This document shows, piece after piece, positions 53,668-62,362 of a stretch of 64,000 nt of DNA (position 1 is the first letter of the stretch; each line of letters begins with the position of its first letter). The notes under the pieces were generated by a model. The model did not search any database. It was not told the DNA's origin and saw only the letters and a list, made by a program, of their open reading frames with translations. The translations under genes and the position numbers were made by a program. This stretch comes from Alcaligenaceae bacterium. Its GTDB lineage: Bacteria; Pseudomonadota; Gammaproteobacteria; Burkholderiales; Burkholderiaceae_B. Where the stretch lies: NCBI GenBank assembly GCA_947484295.1, contig CANKOW010000002.1:1-64000 (forward strand), given 5' to 3'.

Positions 53668-54447
53668 TTAGTCTATTTCGCTACGAAGCTGACGCAAGCT
53701 TGCTAGCCCGTAATGCGTATAAACCAAACCCGAGAAGACCGGTAAAAACACCCACGCCGGCGGCAGTAAATTTAGGCAAGCACAGAAAAACCCAATCACC
53801 CAAAACCCAGTGCCGTGACGCGCCAATAGAATTTTTCGCTCGGCGGCACTTGCGTGCTCAACGATCGAATCCAAGCGCATCATGCGCGAAAAAGCAAACG
53901 TCCACCACAGTAGTGATACCAGCAGGCCCAGCGGTGGAAATAACCAAAAGGGAAGCGTCAATACCCAACCTAACAAAAAGACCACGCTGACCCACAGCGC
54001 GTTCCAAAAGCTCACCATAAAGGCATATTCGCCCCGCATCGACACCTCAGCGTAGCGATGCTGCGACAAATGCGAGACGACCAAAGGCATCACAAACACG
54101 GCGGCAACGGCCAAACCAAGAATCCCCGATGCCGGTAGAAGCACCATGATCGCAATGAAGGTCAGCATCCAAGCCTTGACCGACAACAACGAGAATAAAC
54201 CGATCGATACTAACCAGTCATTCGCTTCGAGCAACATGGTCGAATCGCTCAATTGCTGGCTTAACCAAGAGGTGAGCGGGCCCAGTGCCACAAACAGCAA
54301 GACGATCACGGCCCCCAACACAATCAAAAACGGCATTAATAGGGCGAACAACATACGAGGGTGGCACTGTGAGACCAGTGCGCGACCAAATGCTTGTCCG
54401 ACCCCGTCTAAGCCTAACGATTGCTGAGTTGCTTGACTTGAATTCAA
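53668..54447 (-). CDS. EI24-domain (CysZ-like) inner-membrane protein
   Basis: This is a polytopic membrane protein of the EI24/CysZ group, 259 residues from the TTG at 54447, which has G-G-A-G-A upstream. A longer frame from TTG 54513 adds 22 Cys-rich residues and is less likely. F-G-R-A-L-V-S-Q-C-H-P-R-M-L at the N-terminus, then at least four long hydrophobic segments, is typical of this family in betaproteobacteria. CysZ is a sulfate permease in enterics, but this protein sits next to cinA-like rather than cys genes, so sulfate transport is only a possibility. Confidence 0.8.
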   Translation of the reverse strand: MNSSQATQQSLGLDGVGQAFGRALVSQCHPRMLFALLMPFLIVLGAVIVLLFVALGPLTSWLSQQLSDSTMLLEANDWLVSIGLFSLLSVKAWMLTFIAIMVLLPASGILGLAVAAVFVMPLVVSHLSQHRYAEVSMRGEYAFMVSFWNALWVSVVFLLGWVLTLPFWLFPPLGLLVSLLWWTFAFSRMMRLDSIVEHASAAERKILLARHGTGFWVIGFFCACLNLLPPAWVFLPVFSGLVYTHYGLASLRQLRSEID

Positions 54448-54595
54448 CGCGTAATTCTCCAGAGGACGTTCAATTGCGCAACATGACGCAGCAGGTGGGC
54501 AGCGCGGGCCCAATAAAAGACGTCCGACAGTGCAGAAGAGCGCAGCAAGCGGACAGACCTAGCCGGAAACGTAAACGAGGCTATCATAGACAAAC

Positions 54596-55006
54596 TTGGT
54601 CTCTTGTGCTGACGAAAACGTGTATTTTCCAAACTCACCGACACTTGCTAAAGCCCTTGCATCGCCTGAAGGCACAGTGATCCTGTGTTTCTGTGCCGCG
54701 TGGTGCGACGCGTGTAAAGCGTACCAACCAAAATTCGAAGCGCTTGGTCAGCAATATCCTGAGGCCTGTTTTGTTTGGGCCGACATCGAGGATTACCCCG
54801 AACTACTCGGCGGCGAGGACGTTGAAAATTTTCCGACGATTGCGATTGTGCAAGGCGAAAACGTTCGTTTTTTAGGCAACTTGCTACCCCACATCGAGCA
54901 TCTCAATCGCCTGATTCAGACAATGCAACAACCGGGTCAACCGCAAACTACTGATTTGCCAGAAGATTTAATTGCGCAATTAAAAACGCTGAGTCAAAAG
55001 ACCTAG
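54596..55006 (+). CDS. Thioredoxin-like protein
   Basis: This 136-residue protein has a thioredoxin fold with C-A-A-W-C-D-A-C (36-43 from the TTG), the W-C-x-x-C active site, F-P-T-I-A-I-V (cis-Pro loop) and a C-terminal helix. The tail after about 110 is Gln- and Pro-rich. No signal peptide, so cytoplasmic. The TTG start at 54596 is uncertain, as no clear ribosome site precedes it; GTG at 54620 is an alternative. It is divergent from the EI24-like gene. Confidence 0.82.
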   Translation: MVSCADENVYFPNSPTLAKALASPEGTVILCFCAAWCDACKAYQPKFEALGQQYPEACFVWADIEDYPELLGGEDVENFPTIAIVQGENVRFLGNLLPHIEHLNRLIQTMQQPGQPQTTDLPEDLIAQLKTLSQKT

Positions 55007-55116
55007 TGGCCTCTTTATCCGTTAGCAAACAACTGATTGCTTAATGCTCGTTTAAGACAGTCATTCTGCAAGCGAGTGCTGCACATTCGTTTAGACCGTC
55101 ACCGATCAGTAACGAT

Positions 55117-56628
55117 TTAAGCAGGTTTTTTTTGCACAGCACCGAGTAACAAACCCACTGGTCGCTTGGCCAACAACGACGGCTTTTTCAAACTAGTAGG
55201 GGGCGCTTGCGCCGCAGCGGCCAAAGAGGCTGCCGACGGCTGGTAAGGCTTAGTAAAAAAATCATCAATCGGCTTGGCGGGGGTGCTGTAACGACTTGGC
55301 CGAGCGCCGCGATCGGGCCGCTCAGTGTGAGCGCTTCGCCCGCCATGGCTACGCTCAGCGGTCGAACCGCTAGGGCTGCGCTCTGAACCGACGCTTGACC
55401 GACTTGAACGCGACTCTTCACGCGAAGCACCCCGTGCCAATAACTCGCCTGGGATTTCGAGCGTGCCCCGCACGATCGGCGTTTTAATCAGTTTTTCAAT
55501 GTCGAGCAAATACTTTTCTTCAGAGGGGGCAAATAATGAGATGGCTTCGCCCAAGGCGCCCGCGCGACCGGTACGGCCAATCCGATGCACATAATCTTCG
55601 GCGCTGTGCGGCAAATCGTAATTGATCACACAAGGAATACCCGCCACATCCAAGCCACGAGCGGCCACATCCGTGGCAACCAATACTTCGAGTTCGCCGG
55701 CCTTGAACGCCTCGAGGGCTTTCATCCGATCGCCTTGCGTTTTATCACCGTGGATCGATTCGGCACGCACGCCATCGAGTTCAAGTTGGCGCGCCAAACG
55801 GCCGGTGCCAATTTTGGTATTTGAAAACACGATCACTTGCTTAAGGCCGCGCGACTTCACCAAATGCACCACAGCGGCGCGCTTGGCATCGCCCGACATG
55901 GAATAAGCGATTTGCGTGACGGTGTCGGCGGTCGCGTTGCGCCCTGCCACTTCAATTTCGATTGGGCTGTTTAAATAGGTGCGTCCGAGCTTGCGGATGT
56001 CGTTGCTAAAGGTTGCCGAGAACAGCAGTGTTTGCCGCGGCGTTGGCAACAGACGGATGATGCGCTCAAGGTCAGGCAAGAAACCCATATCGAGCATGCG
56101 GTCGGCTTCGTCTAAGACCAAAATGCCAACTTGACTTAAATTGACGTTACGTTGTTCGACGTGATCCAGCAAACGCCCAGGCGTAGCGATCAAAACTTCG
56201 CAACCATTGCGCAGAGCCTCTTTTTGCGGGTTAATGTCGACACCGCCAAACACGACCGTCGAGCGCAGCGGTGTGAGCTTGCCGTAGCGCTTGACGCTTT
56301 CTGCAACCTGATCTGCGAGCTCTCGGGTGGGCGTCAAAATCAAAGCACGCACAGGATGACGCGCCGGCGAGGCGCTACTGTTGGCAAACGCCATCAAGCG
56401 ATGCAGGATCGGTAGCGTGAACGCAGCCGTTTTTCCCGTGCCTGTCTGCGCCGCACCCATCACATCTTGCCCAGCCATCGCAAGTGGAACCGCTTGCGCC
56501 TGAATTGGGGTGGGAATGGTGTAGCCGGTATCAATCACGGCTTGTAACAGCGCTGGATGCAACCCGATTTCTAAAAAAGTGGGGCTTGCGGCGACAGGCG
56601 TATCGGTAGGTTGAGTATGAGAGATCAA
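55117..56628 (-). CDS. rhlE: DEAD-box ATP-dependent RNA helicase RhlE
   Basis: This 503-residue helicase shows the ordered DEAD-box motifs: Q-motif P-T-P-I-Q, A-Q-T-G-T-G-K-T, P-T-R-E-L, T-P-G-R, V-L-D-E-A-D, S-A-T, V-A-T-D-V-A-A-R-G-L-D and H-R-I-G-R-T-G-R. The C-terminal 120 residues are rich in Ser, Arg and Gly (E-R-S-H-G-G-R-S), with a final P-V-G-L-L-L-G basic end, matching RhlE. It is an RNA remodelling enzyme for ribosome assembly and decay. Its 5' side is the azlC relic. Confidence 0.92.
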   Translation of the reverse strand: MISHTQPTDTPVAASPTFLEIGLHPALLQAVIDTGYTIPTPIQAQAVPLAMAGQDVMGAAQTGTGKTAAFTLPILHRLMAFANSSASPARHPVRALILTPTRELADQVAESVKRYGKLTPLRSTVVFGGVDINPQKEALRNGCEVLIATPGRLLDHVEQRNVNLSQVGILVLDEADRMLDMGFLPDLERIIRLLPTPRQTLLFSATFSNDIRKLGRTYLNSPIEIEVAGRNATADTVTQIAYSMSGDAKRAAVVHLVKSRGLKQVIVFSNTKIGTGRLARQLELDGVRAESIHGDKTQGDRMKALEAFKAGELEVLVATDVAARGLDVAGIPCVINYDLPHSAEDYVHRIGRTGRAGALGEAISLFAPSEEKYLLDIEKLIKTPIVRGTLEIPGELLARGASREESRSSRSSVGSERSPSGSTAERSHGGRSAHTERPDRGARPSRYSTPAKPIDDFFTKPYQPSAASLAAAAQAPPTSLKKPSLLAKRPVGLLLGAVQKKPA

Positions 56629-56697
56629 GTAGTTTAAATGATTGAAATCATTGAATTATTTAAGGAAACACTCATTAGTGTACTCCAGTCGAGCCCC

Positions 56698-56984
56698 TCA
56701 GTTCGGGATACCCCCTAGCGCCAAGAGCAATGCGAGCCTGGATGCGACCCTAAAACAACAGTAACAACCCGCGCAGCGGCTACCACCGAGAGAAGGATCG
56801 GTCGGGTATTCGTTAAAGGCAACATCAAGGCAAACAGGGCCAACGTGGCAGCAAAATCAATCAACCAAGACTCTGGCACAACGTTGCCCAGACTGATACC
56901 AATCAAAGACATCACTTGCCAAAGAAACCAAGACGGAATCACCGCACCTAAAAAGAAACAGTGTTGCTCGCGCAAAGCATGCAA
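56698..56984 (-). pseudogene. azlC: azlC (branched-chain amino acid export) remnant, frameshifted
   Basis: In the 471-bp gap between rhlE and the zinc-finger gene, the minus strand reads as the C-terminal half of an AzlC-type permease: F-F-L-G-A-V-I-P-S-W-F-L-W-Q, then helices ending V-V-A-A-A-R-V-V-T-V-V-L-G. Near 56740 the frame shifts, and the other frame supplies R-L-A-L-L-L-A-L-G-G-I-P-N and a stop at 56698, completing the last helix. The N-terminal half is absent. The remaining sequence (56629-56697 and 56985-57099) holds nothing I can identify except possible promoters. Confidence 0.65.
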
Positions 56985-57099
56985 CGTAGAGGGGGGGTCA
57001 ACAGGTCCGACAATTTTTTACGCGTTTGTCACAATTGCCGCTATTGTAGACTGCGCGCTTGGTACACTTCGGTTATCCATTTTTTCTTTGAGATTCGCG

Positions 57100-57309
57100 A
57101 TGACGCAAGCTTCTGCCTCTGGCAAAGATCAAGCTCCTGTGCAAGTTGGTGCAGCCGACTTGCCCCTGCATTGCCCTGGTCCACGCGCCCCCCTCTGGAG
57201 CATGCATCCACGCGTGTTTCTCGATGTCACACGCACGGGTGAGGTCAACTGTCCCTACTGTGGCACACACTACCAGTTAGCGACCGGCACCGTTGTACAC
57301 GGCCATTAA
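57100..57309 (+). CDS. Zinc-finger domain protein (zf-CHCC type)
   Basis: This 69-residue protein is from ATG 57100; the frame from 56845 covers the relic and is rejected. The pattern is H-C-P, then H-P-R-V-F-L-D-V, then N-C-P-Y-C-G-T-H-Y, giving a Cys/His/Cys/Cys zinc site like the C-terminal domain of complex I NDUFS6. In betaproteobacteria this small gene usually follows ilvE near azlCD. Only the azlC relic remains here. Its function is unknown. Confidence 0.83.
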   Translation: MTQASASGKDQAPVQVGAADLPLHCPGPRAPLWSMHPRVFLDVTRTGEVNCPYCGTHYQLATGTVVHGH

Positions 57310-57320
57310 GAGTCACGTAT

Positions 57321-57752
57321 ATGCCGGTTATGTTCGCAACGCCCGAAGAAGCTGAACTCGCTTTTTACGATGCGCTCGAGCGAGCAGACCTAAACCGCTT
57401 GATGCAAGTGTGGTCTGACGACGAAGAGATCATCTGTGTGCACCCGGGTGGTTTGCGTATGGTGGGCCTACATGCCGTGAAAGAATCGTGGCAAGAGATC
57501 TTGGCCCAAGGCGCCTTGCATATTCGCCCAGCCAAGCTTGTCACCACCCAAAGTATGATGAGTACGGTCCATTCGCTGATTGAACAAATCACAGTACGCA
57601 GCCAAGCAGGCAACGAAATCGCGCACTGCTATGCCACCAACGTTTATCACAAAGGCCCGACGGGTTGGCGCCTAGTGATGCATCATGCCTCGGCAGCACC
57701 CGAGCAAACAGGCTTACTCGACCTACACGACACCCCAGGTCTTTTGCACTAA
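57321..57752 (+). CDS. NTF2-like/SnoaL-type small protein (DUF4440-like)
   Basis: This 143-residue alpha+beta cone-fold protein shows A-F-Y-D-A-L-E-R-A-D-L, the loop E-I-I-C-V-H-P-G-G and the terminal W-R-L-V-M-H-H-A-S, all typical of the NTF2-like superfamily. It may bind a small molecule or act as an enzyme, but no catalytic set can be assigned. It lies 11 bp after the zinc-finger gene and 12 bp before the YheT-like hydrolase, so the three form an operon. Confidence 0.8.
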   Translation: MPVMFATPEEAELAFYDALERADLNRLMQVWSDDEEIICVHPGGLRMVGLHAVKESWQEILAQGALHIRPAKLVTTQSMMSTVHSLIEQITVRSQAGNEIAHCYATNVYHKGPTGWRLVMHHASAAPEQTGLLDLHDTPGLLH

Positions 57753-57764
57753 CCTCACACCATA

Positions 57765-58853
57765 GTGCCAGCCTCTCTCGACCTCTCACCTTGTTTCGCT
57801 CCAAACTGGTTGCCCGAGCGCCATAGCCAGACGCTCTTTGGCGCCTTGGCTGCGCCGACAAATCGGTTGCGTTTCGCTCGTAAGCGTGTCGACACTCCCG
57901 ACGGCGATTTTATTGATGTAGATTGGGCGCTCCCGGGCTTGGCGGCCCACCCCACGCGTAGCCAAGAGGGTGGCTTGAGCCACACCGCAGCAGCGCGCTG
58001 GTTGACAAACGCAGAGCAACAAAAACTGCGCGACGCTACGCCCACACCGGCCCTGCTGCTGTTTCATGGGCTTGAGGGCAGCAGCGGCAGTCGCTACTCG
58101 CAGTCAATCGCCACCTACTTCAAAACAAAAGGCTGGATCCTAGCGATCGCACACTTTCGCGGCTGCTCTGGCTTCGCCAACCGTCTGGCGCGCGCTTATC
58201 ACTCGGGCGACTCGGCCGAGATCGGTTTTATTCTCTCAACAGTACGACAGCAAGTGCCTCAGGCCCGCTGGCATGCGGCGGGTGTATCGCTTGGGGGCAA
58301 TGCGTTATTAAAATACTTGGGTGAATACGGCACACAGCTTGCTTGGCTTTGCGGCGCGGCGGCAATTTCTGCCCCCATCGATTTAGTTGCCGCGGGCAAT
58401 CACTTGTCAGACAATACTTTTAACCGTGAGGTGTACTCGCGTCATTTTTTACGCTCTCTCAAACCCAAAGTGTTTGAGAAGGCACGCAGATATCCCGGCG
58501 TCATTGATGTATTCAAAGTCAACCAGGCACGCGACCTGCGCGACTTCGATCACGCTTACACAGCACCCATGCACGGCTTTAAAGATGCCATTGATTACTG
58601 GACACAATCCGCCAGCAAACCCTGGCTCAAAAAGATTGTCACGCCGACGCTGGTCTTGAACGCCAGAAACGATCCGTTTTTACCAGAACACACCTTAGTC
58701 GGGCCCAACGATTGCAGCGATGCCATCACGCTGCATCAACCTGCCTTGGGCGGTCATGTGGGCTTTGTCAACGGCCCTTGGCCAGGCCACCTGAACTGGC
58801 TGCCCGAACGACTGCTGCGTTATTTCGAGACGCTTGCGCCTCGTACGGCCTGA
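57765..58853 (+). CDS. YheT-family alpha/beta hydrolase
   Basis: This 362-residue hydrolase matches the YheT/ABHD1-3 family: H-S-Q-T-L-F near the N-terminus, L-F-H-G-L-E-G-S-S-G-S-R-Y, H-F-R-G-C-S-G, the nucleophile elbow G-V-S-L-G-G-N, D in N-A-R-N-D-P-F-L and H in G-G-H-V-G-F. GTG start at 57765. Family members hydrolyse esters, but the natural substrate is not known. No signal peptide is seen. Confidence 0.9.
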   Translation: MPASLDLSPCFAPNWLPERHSQTLFGALAAPTNRLRFARKRVDTPDGDFIDVDWALPGLAAHPTRSQEGGLSHTAAARWLTNAEQQKLRDATPTPALLLFHGLEGSSGSRYSQSIATYFKTKGWILAIAHFRGCSGFANRLARAYHSGDSAEIGFILSTVRQQVPQARWHAAGVSLGGNALLKYLGEYGTQLAWLCGAAAISAPIDLVAAGNHLSDNTFNREVYSRHFLRSLKPKVFEKARRYPGVIDVFKVNQARDLRDFDHAYTAPMHGFKDAIDYWTQSASKPWLKKIVTPTLVLNARNDPFLPEHTLVGPNDCSDAITLHQPALGGHVGFVNGPWPGHLNWLPERLLRYFETLAPRTA

Positions 58854-58903
58854 CGTTCTACGACCCTGCAGCCCGACAGCCTACGCCACTCTGGCCTAAC
58901 CGA

Positions 58904-60442
58904 CTACGACTTAAACCGCTCAAGCAATCTGCGGTCTTCGGCAATTTTGGCCGTTAAGGCACGGATCTGCACATCGAGCTGTGACTGCAAATAAAAATCT
59001 TGCGATAAGGTGCGCGCCTGCTGCAACTGCGCCACCGATGCCGATAACGCCCCCAACTGTTCATAGTAAGACGCCATCGCCTGGCGCGCTGCGACGGGCT
59101 CTTTTAAGCGGTCATGGCTATTACCCAACATTTTATAAAATTCAGGCTCAAGCTTTGGCCAGCGCTTGATTTGTTCTTGCAAATACGCGATGGCCTCTTT
59201 GTCTCTGACTAGCAGCTGCAAGCACTCTGCCACCTTTAATGCAAATGCACGCCGCTCAGGCCAGCGCTTTTGAGCAGCCTGCGCCGCAGCTAAGGCCTGA
59301 GCCACTTGCTTGCGCGCCAAATCGAGTTCAATCCGCTGTAAGTCTAAGTAAGGTGAGTTTGCGCTCAGCGCTTGCGCCTGTTCAAGCGTACTCGCTGCTG
59401 TTTTAAAATCTTTGCGCGCCACCGCTGCAAGCGATAACCCGTACCACGCAGCAGCTTGCCTGGCCGCACTGCCACCTGTGGCGGCCCCTGCTTTGAGGCT
59501 CACCCGAAGCTCTTCTTGCATTTGCTCAGTTGCTTGCACCAAGGCGCGCGGGTCGATCGACTGTGATACCCGAGCTTTTGCGCGTATAAACCAAAACTCA
59601 TCCGAGGCCTGGTAGCTGGCCACCGGCAACTGTCGGATCCGATTTTGCATATCGGTCATACGCGAGATACTCAGCGGATGGGTTGACACATATACGCCGC
59701 CACCCCGCCCCTCGTTCAAGCTTGAGGACTGCATCAAACGGCCAAACATCACCGCCATGCCGTTCGGGTCGTACCCCGCCTTACGCAACATTTCAAAGCC
59801 TGTGCGGTCGGCCTCTTGCTCGGCATCGCGTGAAAATCCCAGTTGTTGCGCGATGGCCGCCGCCTGGCCGAAGGCGGCGATCCCCATCGCAGCCTGCCCG
59901 CCGCCGGGCGTCAACCCGGCAAGAATCGCAGCCGCGAGCGTGGCGAGTGCAAGATGACCACTTTGTTGCTGTTGCGTCAGCCCTCGAGCAATGTGCCGCT
60001 GGGTCACGTGAGCGATTTCGTGCGCGAGTACCCCGGCGAGTTCGGCCTCGGCACCCGAGCTCACAATTAAACCGGTATGCATACCGATATACCCGCCTGG
60101 CATCGCAAAGGCATTAATCACCGGATCACGCACGCCAAAGACCTCAATCTCGGGAGCCCCGCCCGGTGCATGAACGGCGAGTCTCCTACCCATCGCGTTC
60201 AAATATTGACTGATATCAGGGTCTTTGATGTACTCTGGATCGCGGCGCCCCTGCACCATGATGGCCTCTCCTAAGCGCCGCTCGAGCGCCGGCGATAGGT
60301 CTGAGCTTGAAGCGGGCCCAAGCGAGGGAGCAGACGATGGCTGCGCCCAAGTGCTTTGCAACCCAAGCGTGAGCACTAATAAGCCTGCCATGCATTTTTT
60401 AGGCATCGATTGCAGCGCAGTCATTAAACTGTCATGTGTCAT
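58904..60442 (-). CDS. BepA-like M48 family periplasmic metalloprotease with TPR domain
   Basis: This 512-residue protein is predicted to act in outer-membrane protein quality control. It has a signal peptide (M-A-G-L-L-V-L-T-L-G to T-W-A-Q) and the zinc motif H141-E-I-A-H145 with E in D-A-E-Q-E-A-D. A glycine-rich hydrophobic stretch (A-A-I-L-A-G-L-T-P-G-G-G) lies between them, followed by TPR repeats from about 330 to 490. It is divergent from galU with 66 bp. The length fits BepA/YfgC. Confidence 0.9.
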   Translation of the reverse strand: MTHDSLMTALQSMPKKCMAGLLVLTLGLQSTWAQPSSAPSLGPASSSDLSPALERRLGEAIMVQGRRDPEYIKDPDISQYLNAMGRRLAVHAPGGAPEIEVFGVRDPVINAFAMPGGYIGMHTGLIVSSGAEAELAGVLAHEIAHVTQRHIARGLTQQQQSGHLALATLAAAILAGLTPGGGQAAMGIAAFGQAAAIAQQLGFSRDAEQEADRTGFEMLRKAGYDPNGMAVMFGRLMQSSSLNEGRGGGVYVSTHPLSISRMTDMQNRIRQLPVASYQASDEFWFIRAKARVSQSIDPRALVQATEQMQEELRVSLKAGAATGGSAARQAAAWYGLSLAAVARKDFKTAASTLEQAQALSANSPYLDLQRIELDLARKQVAQALAAAQAAQKRWPERRAFALKVAECLQLLVRDKEAIAYLQEQIKRWPKLEPEFYKMLGNSHDRLKEPVAARQAMASYYEQLGALSASVAQLQQARTLSQDFYLQSQLDVQIRALTAKIAEDRRLLERFKS

Positions 60443-60508
60443 ACGTTTATGATAGCGGTGATTACAATTGGTTCCGCAAGTATGCGGCCCTATCTTCAGG
60501 AATAAATT

Positions 60509-61345
60509 ATGCGTCCCGTTCGCAAAGCAGTCTTCCCCGTTGCCGGCCTAGGCACGCGGTTTTTGCCCGCCACCAAGGCCATGCCTAAGGAAATGTTACC
60601 CGTTATCGACAAGCCTTTGATTCAGTATGCGGTTGAAGAGGCGGTCGCTGCCGGGATTACTGACTTGATTTTTGTGACCGGTCGCAACAAACGCGCGATC
60701 GAAGACCATTTTGACTCGGCCCCCGAAATGGAAGCTGAACTAGAACGCAAGGGTAAAGCTGAGCTTTTAGCGATTGTGAGAGGCATTTTGCCCTCGCACG
60801 TCAGTTGTATTTATATTCGACAATCTGCGCCACTGGGTTTAGGCCATGCCGTGTTAACGGCGGCACCCATTGTGGGCGACGAACCCTTTGCCGTTTTGTT
60901 GGCAGACGACTTACTTGACGCCGACCGCCCAGTCATTGGCCAACTCATCGACGCCGCGCTCACCTATCAAGGCAGCATTTTGGGCGTGCAAGAGGTAGCG
61001 CTTAAAGACACCGACAAGTATGGCATCGTGGCCACCGACCCGGTCAGCGAGCGTACCGAGCGCGTGCGCCATATCGTTGAAAAACCCAAACCTGACGTCG
61101 CACCCTCAACGCTGGCTGTGGTTGGGCGCTATGTTTTAGATGCGCGTGTGTTTGCGCATTTGCGCCAAACGCAAGCGGGCGCCGGCGGCGAAATCCAACT
61201 GACCGATGGCATCGCCTCGCTCATGAAAGAAAAGGCCGTGTTCGCCCACCGTTACGAAGGTGTGCGCTACGACTGCGGTAACAAAGAGGGATGGTTCAAG
61301 GCTAACGTGGCGCTTGGTCGCAAGTATCACAATTTGCTTCCTTAA
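60509..61345 (+). CDS. galU: UTP-glucose-1-phosphate uridylyltransferase
   Basis: GalU makes UDP-glucose for lipopolysaccharide and other glycans. It is 278 residues, normal length. The nucleotide-binding signature [11 protein letters not shown] is at 12-22, followed by [25 protein letters not shown] and [11 protein letters not shown] start with C-A-G-G-A upstream. A hairpin 12 bp after the stop may end the transcript. Confidence 0.96.
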   Translation: MRPVRKAVFPVAGLGTRFLPATKAMPKEMLPVIDKPLIQYAVEEAVAAGITDLIFVTGRNKRAIEDHFDSAPEMEAELERKGKAELLAIVRGILPSHVSCIYIRQSAPLGLGHAVLTAAPIVGDEPFAVLLADDLLDADRPVIGQLIDAALTYQGSILGVQEVALKDTDKYGIVATDPVSERTERVRHIVEKPKPDVAPSTLAVVGRYVLDARVFAHLRQTQAGAGGEIQLTDGIASLMKEKAVFAHRYEGVRYDCGNKEGWFKANVALGRKYHNLLP

Positions 61346-61357
61346 GCCTTAGACGAT

Positions 61358-61386
61358 GACATGCGCTCAGCCCTGAAGCGCATGTC
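61358..61386. terminator. Hairpin between convergent galU and ctaG-like genes (probable bidirectional terminator)
   Basis: A perfect 10-bp stem (61358-61367 with 61377-61386) and a 9-nt loop lie between two converging genes. Neither side has a clear T-run, so termination could need Rho or be incomplete. Confidence 0.45.
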
Positions 61387-61412
61387 CTGAGAGGCAGCTG
61401 GCACGCGTATCA

Positions 61413-62240
61413 CTAAGCACGTGACTTTTTCTCACCCCAGCGGCCCTTTGCGGAGAGTCGCATCAAGGTCCGCAGAGCGACCATTAAGCCAATCACCTCG
61501 GTCATGGCTGCTGGAATCCACATCGTGAGACCGCCAATCATCTGATCCGTTTGCGCTTCCATCGCGATCGCGCGACCACACAGGTCGAACAAGGGGTATA
61601 AGTCGCGTTCGGTGAAGGCAATAATTGCGCCTGCCACCATCTGCGGCGCCATCGTCACAATGGGCGAAAGCACTCGCCCACCGGGGCTCATGGCAGAGGG
61701 CGGGCATACACGCCGATCAAGGATCAAATTCCAGTACATGAACCCGGTGATCACGACCGACCAGTTCATCAAGCGATATAAGCGCCAGTCGAGCATTGAA
61801 TAAAACTGCACTGACGGGATCAGCCAAACGATTACTAAAAAGATGAATAGTGCCGGCACGATAATGGGATTTGTCAGAATCGCGATCAAACCTCGCCCCA
61901 GCCCGGTTTGATTAAAGCGTTGCAAGCCATGGCGCCACGTGAGCGGCAAGCCGGCTCGCATCACTTGCCCCGGATAGGCTGCCATCACCACCAGAGGCCC
62001 CAGGTGATGCAAAAACAAATGTTGAATCCGATGCATAAAAAACATACGCTCGGCGTAATAATCAAGCATGGTGTGCAACGACAAATACAGCAAGACCATC
62101 CCGCTCCAGAATAGCCACTGCCTGATCCGATTCACCCGATGCACGCGCTGACCGCGCACAAACAACACGCCTGCGGCCAGAAAACAGACTAGCAAGGTGG
62201 GAGAGAACTCCCAAGGTTCGAGCCAGCCAATCCAATCCAT
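61413..62240 (-). CDS. CtaG/caa3-type cytochrome oxidase assembly membrane protein
   Basis: This 275-residue protein with about seven transmembrane segments fits the PF09678 (caa3_CtaG) family. Conserved elements include H-M-x-Q/H-I-Q-H-L-F-L-H-H (here F-F-M-H-R-I-Q-H-L-F-L-H-H, metal-ligand-like His), a central N-W-S-V-V-I-T-G-F-M-Y-W and D-L-C-G-R near the end. The family is involved in copper delivery to oxidase. No oxidase genes are in the window, so the target is unknown. It is divergent from pepP. Confidence 0.83.
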   Translation of the reverse strand: MDWIGWLEPWEFSPTLLVCFLAAGVLFVRGQRVHRVNRIRQWLFWSGMVLLYLSLHTMLDYYAERMFFMHRIQHLFLHHLGPLVVMAAYPGQVMRAGLPLTWRHGLQRFNQTGLGRGLIAILTNPIIVPALFIFLVIVWLIPSVQFYSMLDWRLYRLMNWSVVITGFMYWNLILDRRVCPPSAMSPGGRVLSPIVTMAPQMVAGAIIAFTERDLYPLFDLCGRAIAMEAQTDQMIGGLTMWIPAAMTEVIGLMVALRTLMRLSAKGRWGEKKSRA

Positions 62241-62266
62241 CGCAAAACCTTAGTGAGTGAGGCACC

Positions 62267-62309
62267 CTGATACAGAAGGCACGTTGAGTGTGGGATTCTG
62301 ATACAGAAG
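62267..62309. repeat. Two 12-bp direct repeats in the ctaG-pepP divergent promoter region
   Basis: The sequence C-T-G-A-T-A-C-A-G-A-A-G occurs at 62267-62278 and again at 62298-62309, identical, with a 31-bp period (three helical turns). It lies between the two starts. The spacing on one face of DNA fits cooperative binding of a regulator; alternatively it is a small duplication. Confidence 0.6.
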
Positions 62310-62362
62310 CCGCCCAGAGATTGTAGTATGTCGTTAGCTCAACCACCGCATGCGATACCCCT

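Noticed and set aside
53668-54447. Assignment of the EI24-like protein as sulfate permease CysZ
   Set aside because: No cysteine-biosynthesis gene is nearby and the family is broad, so only the domain name is given.
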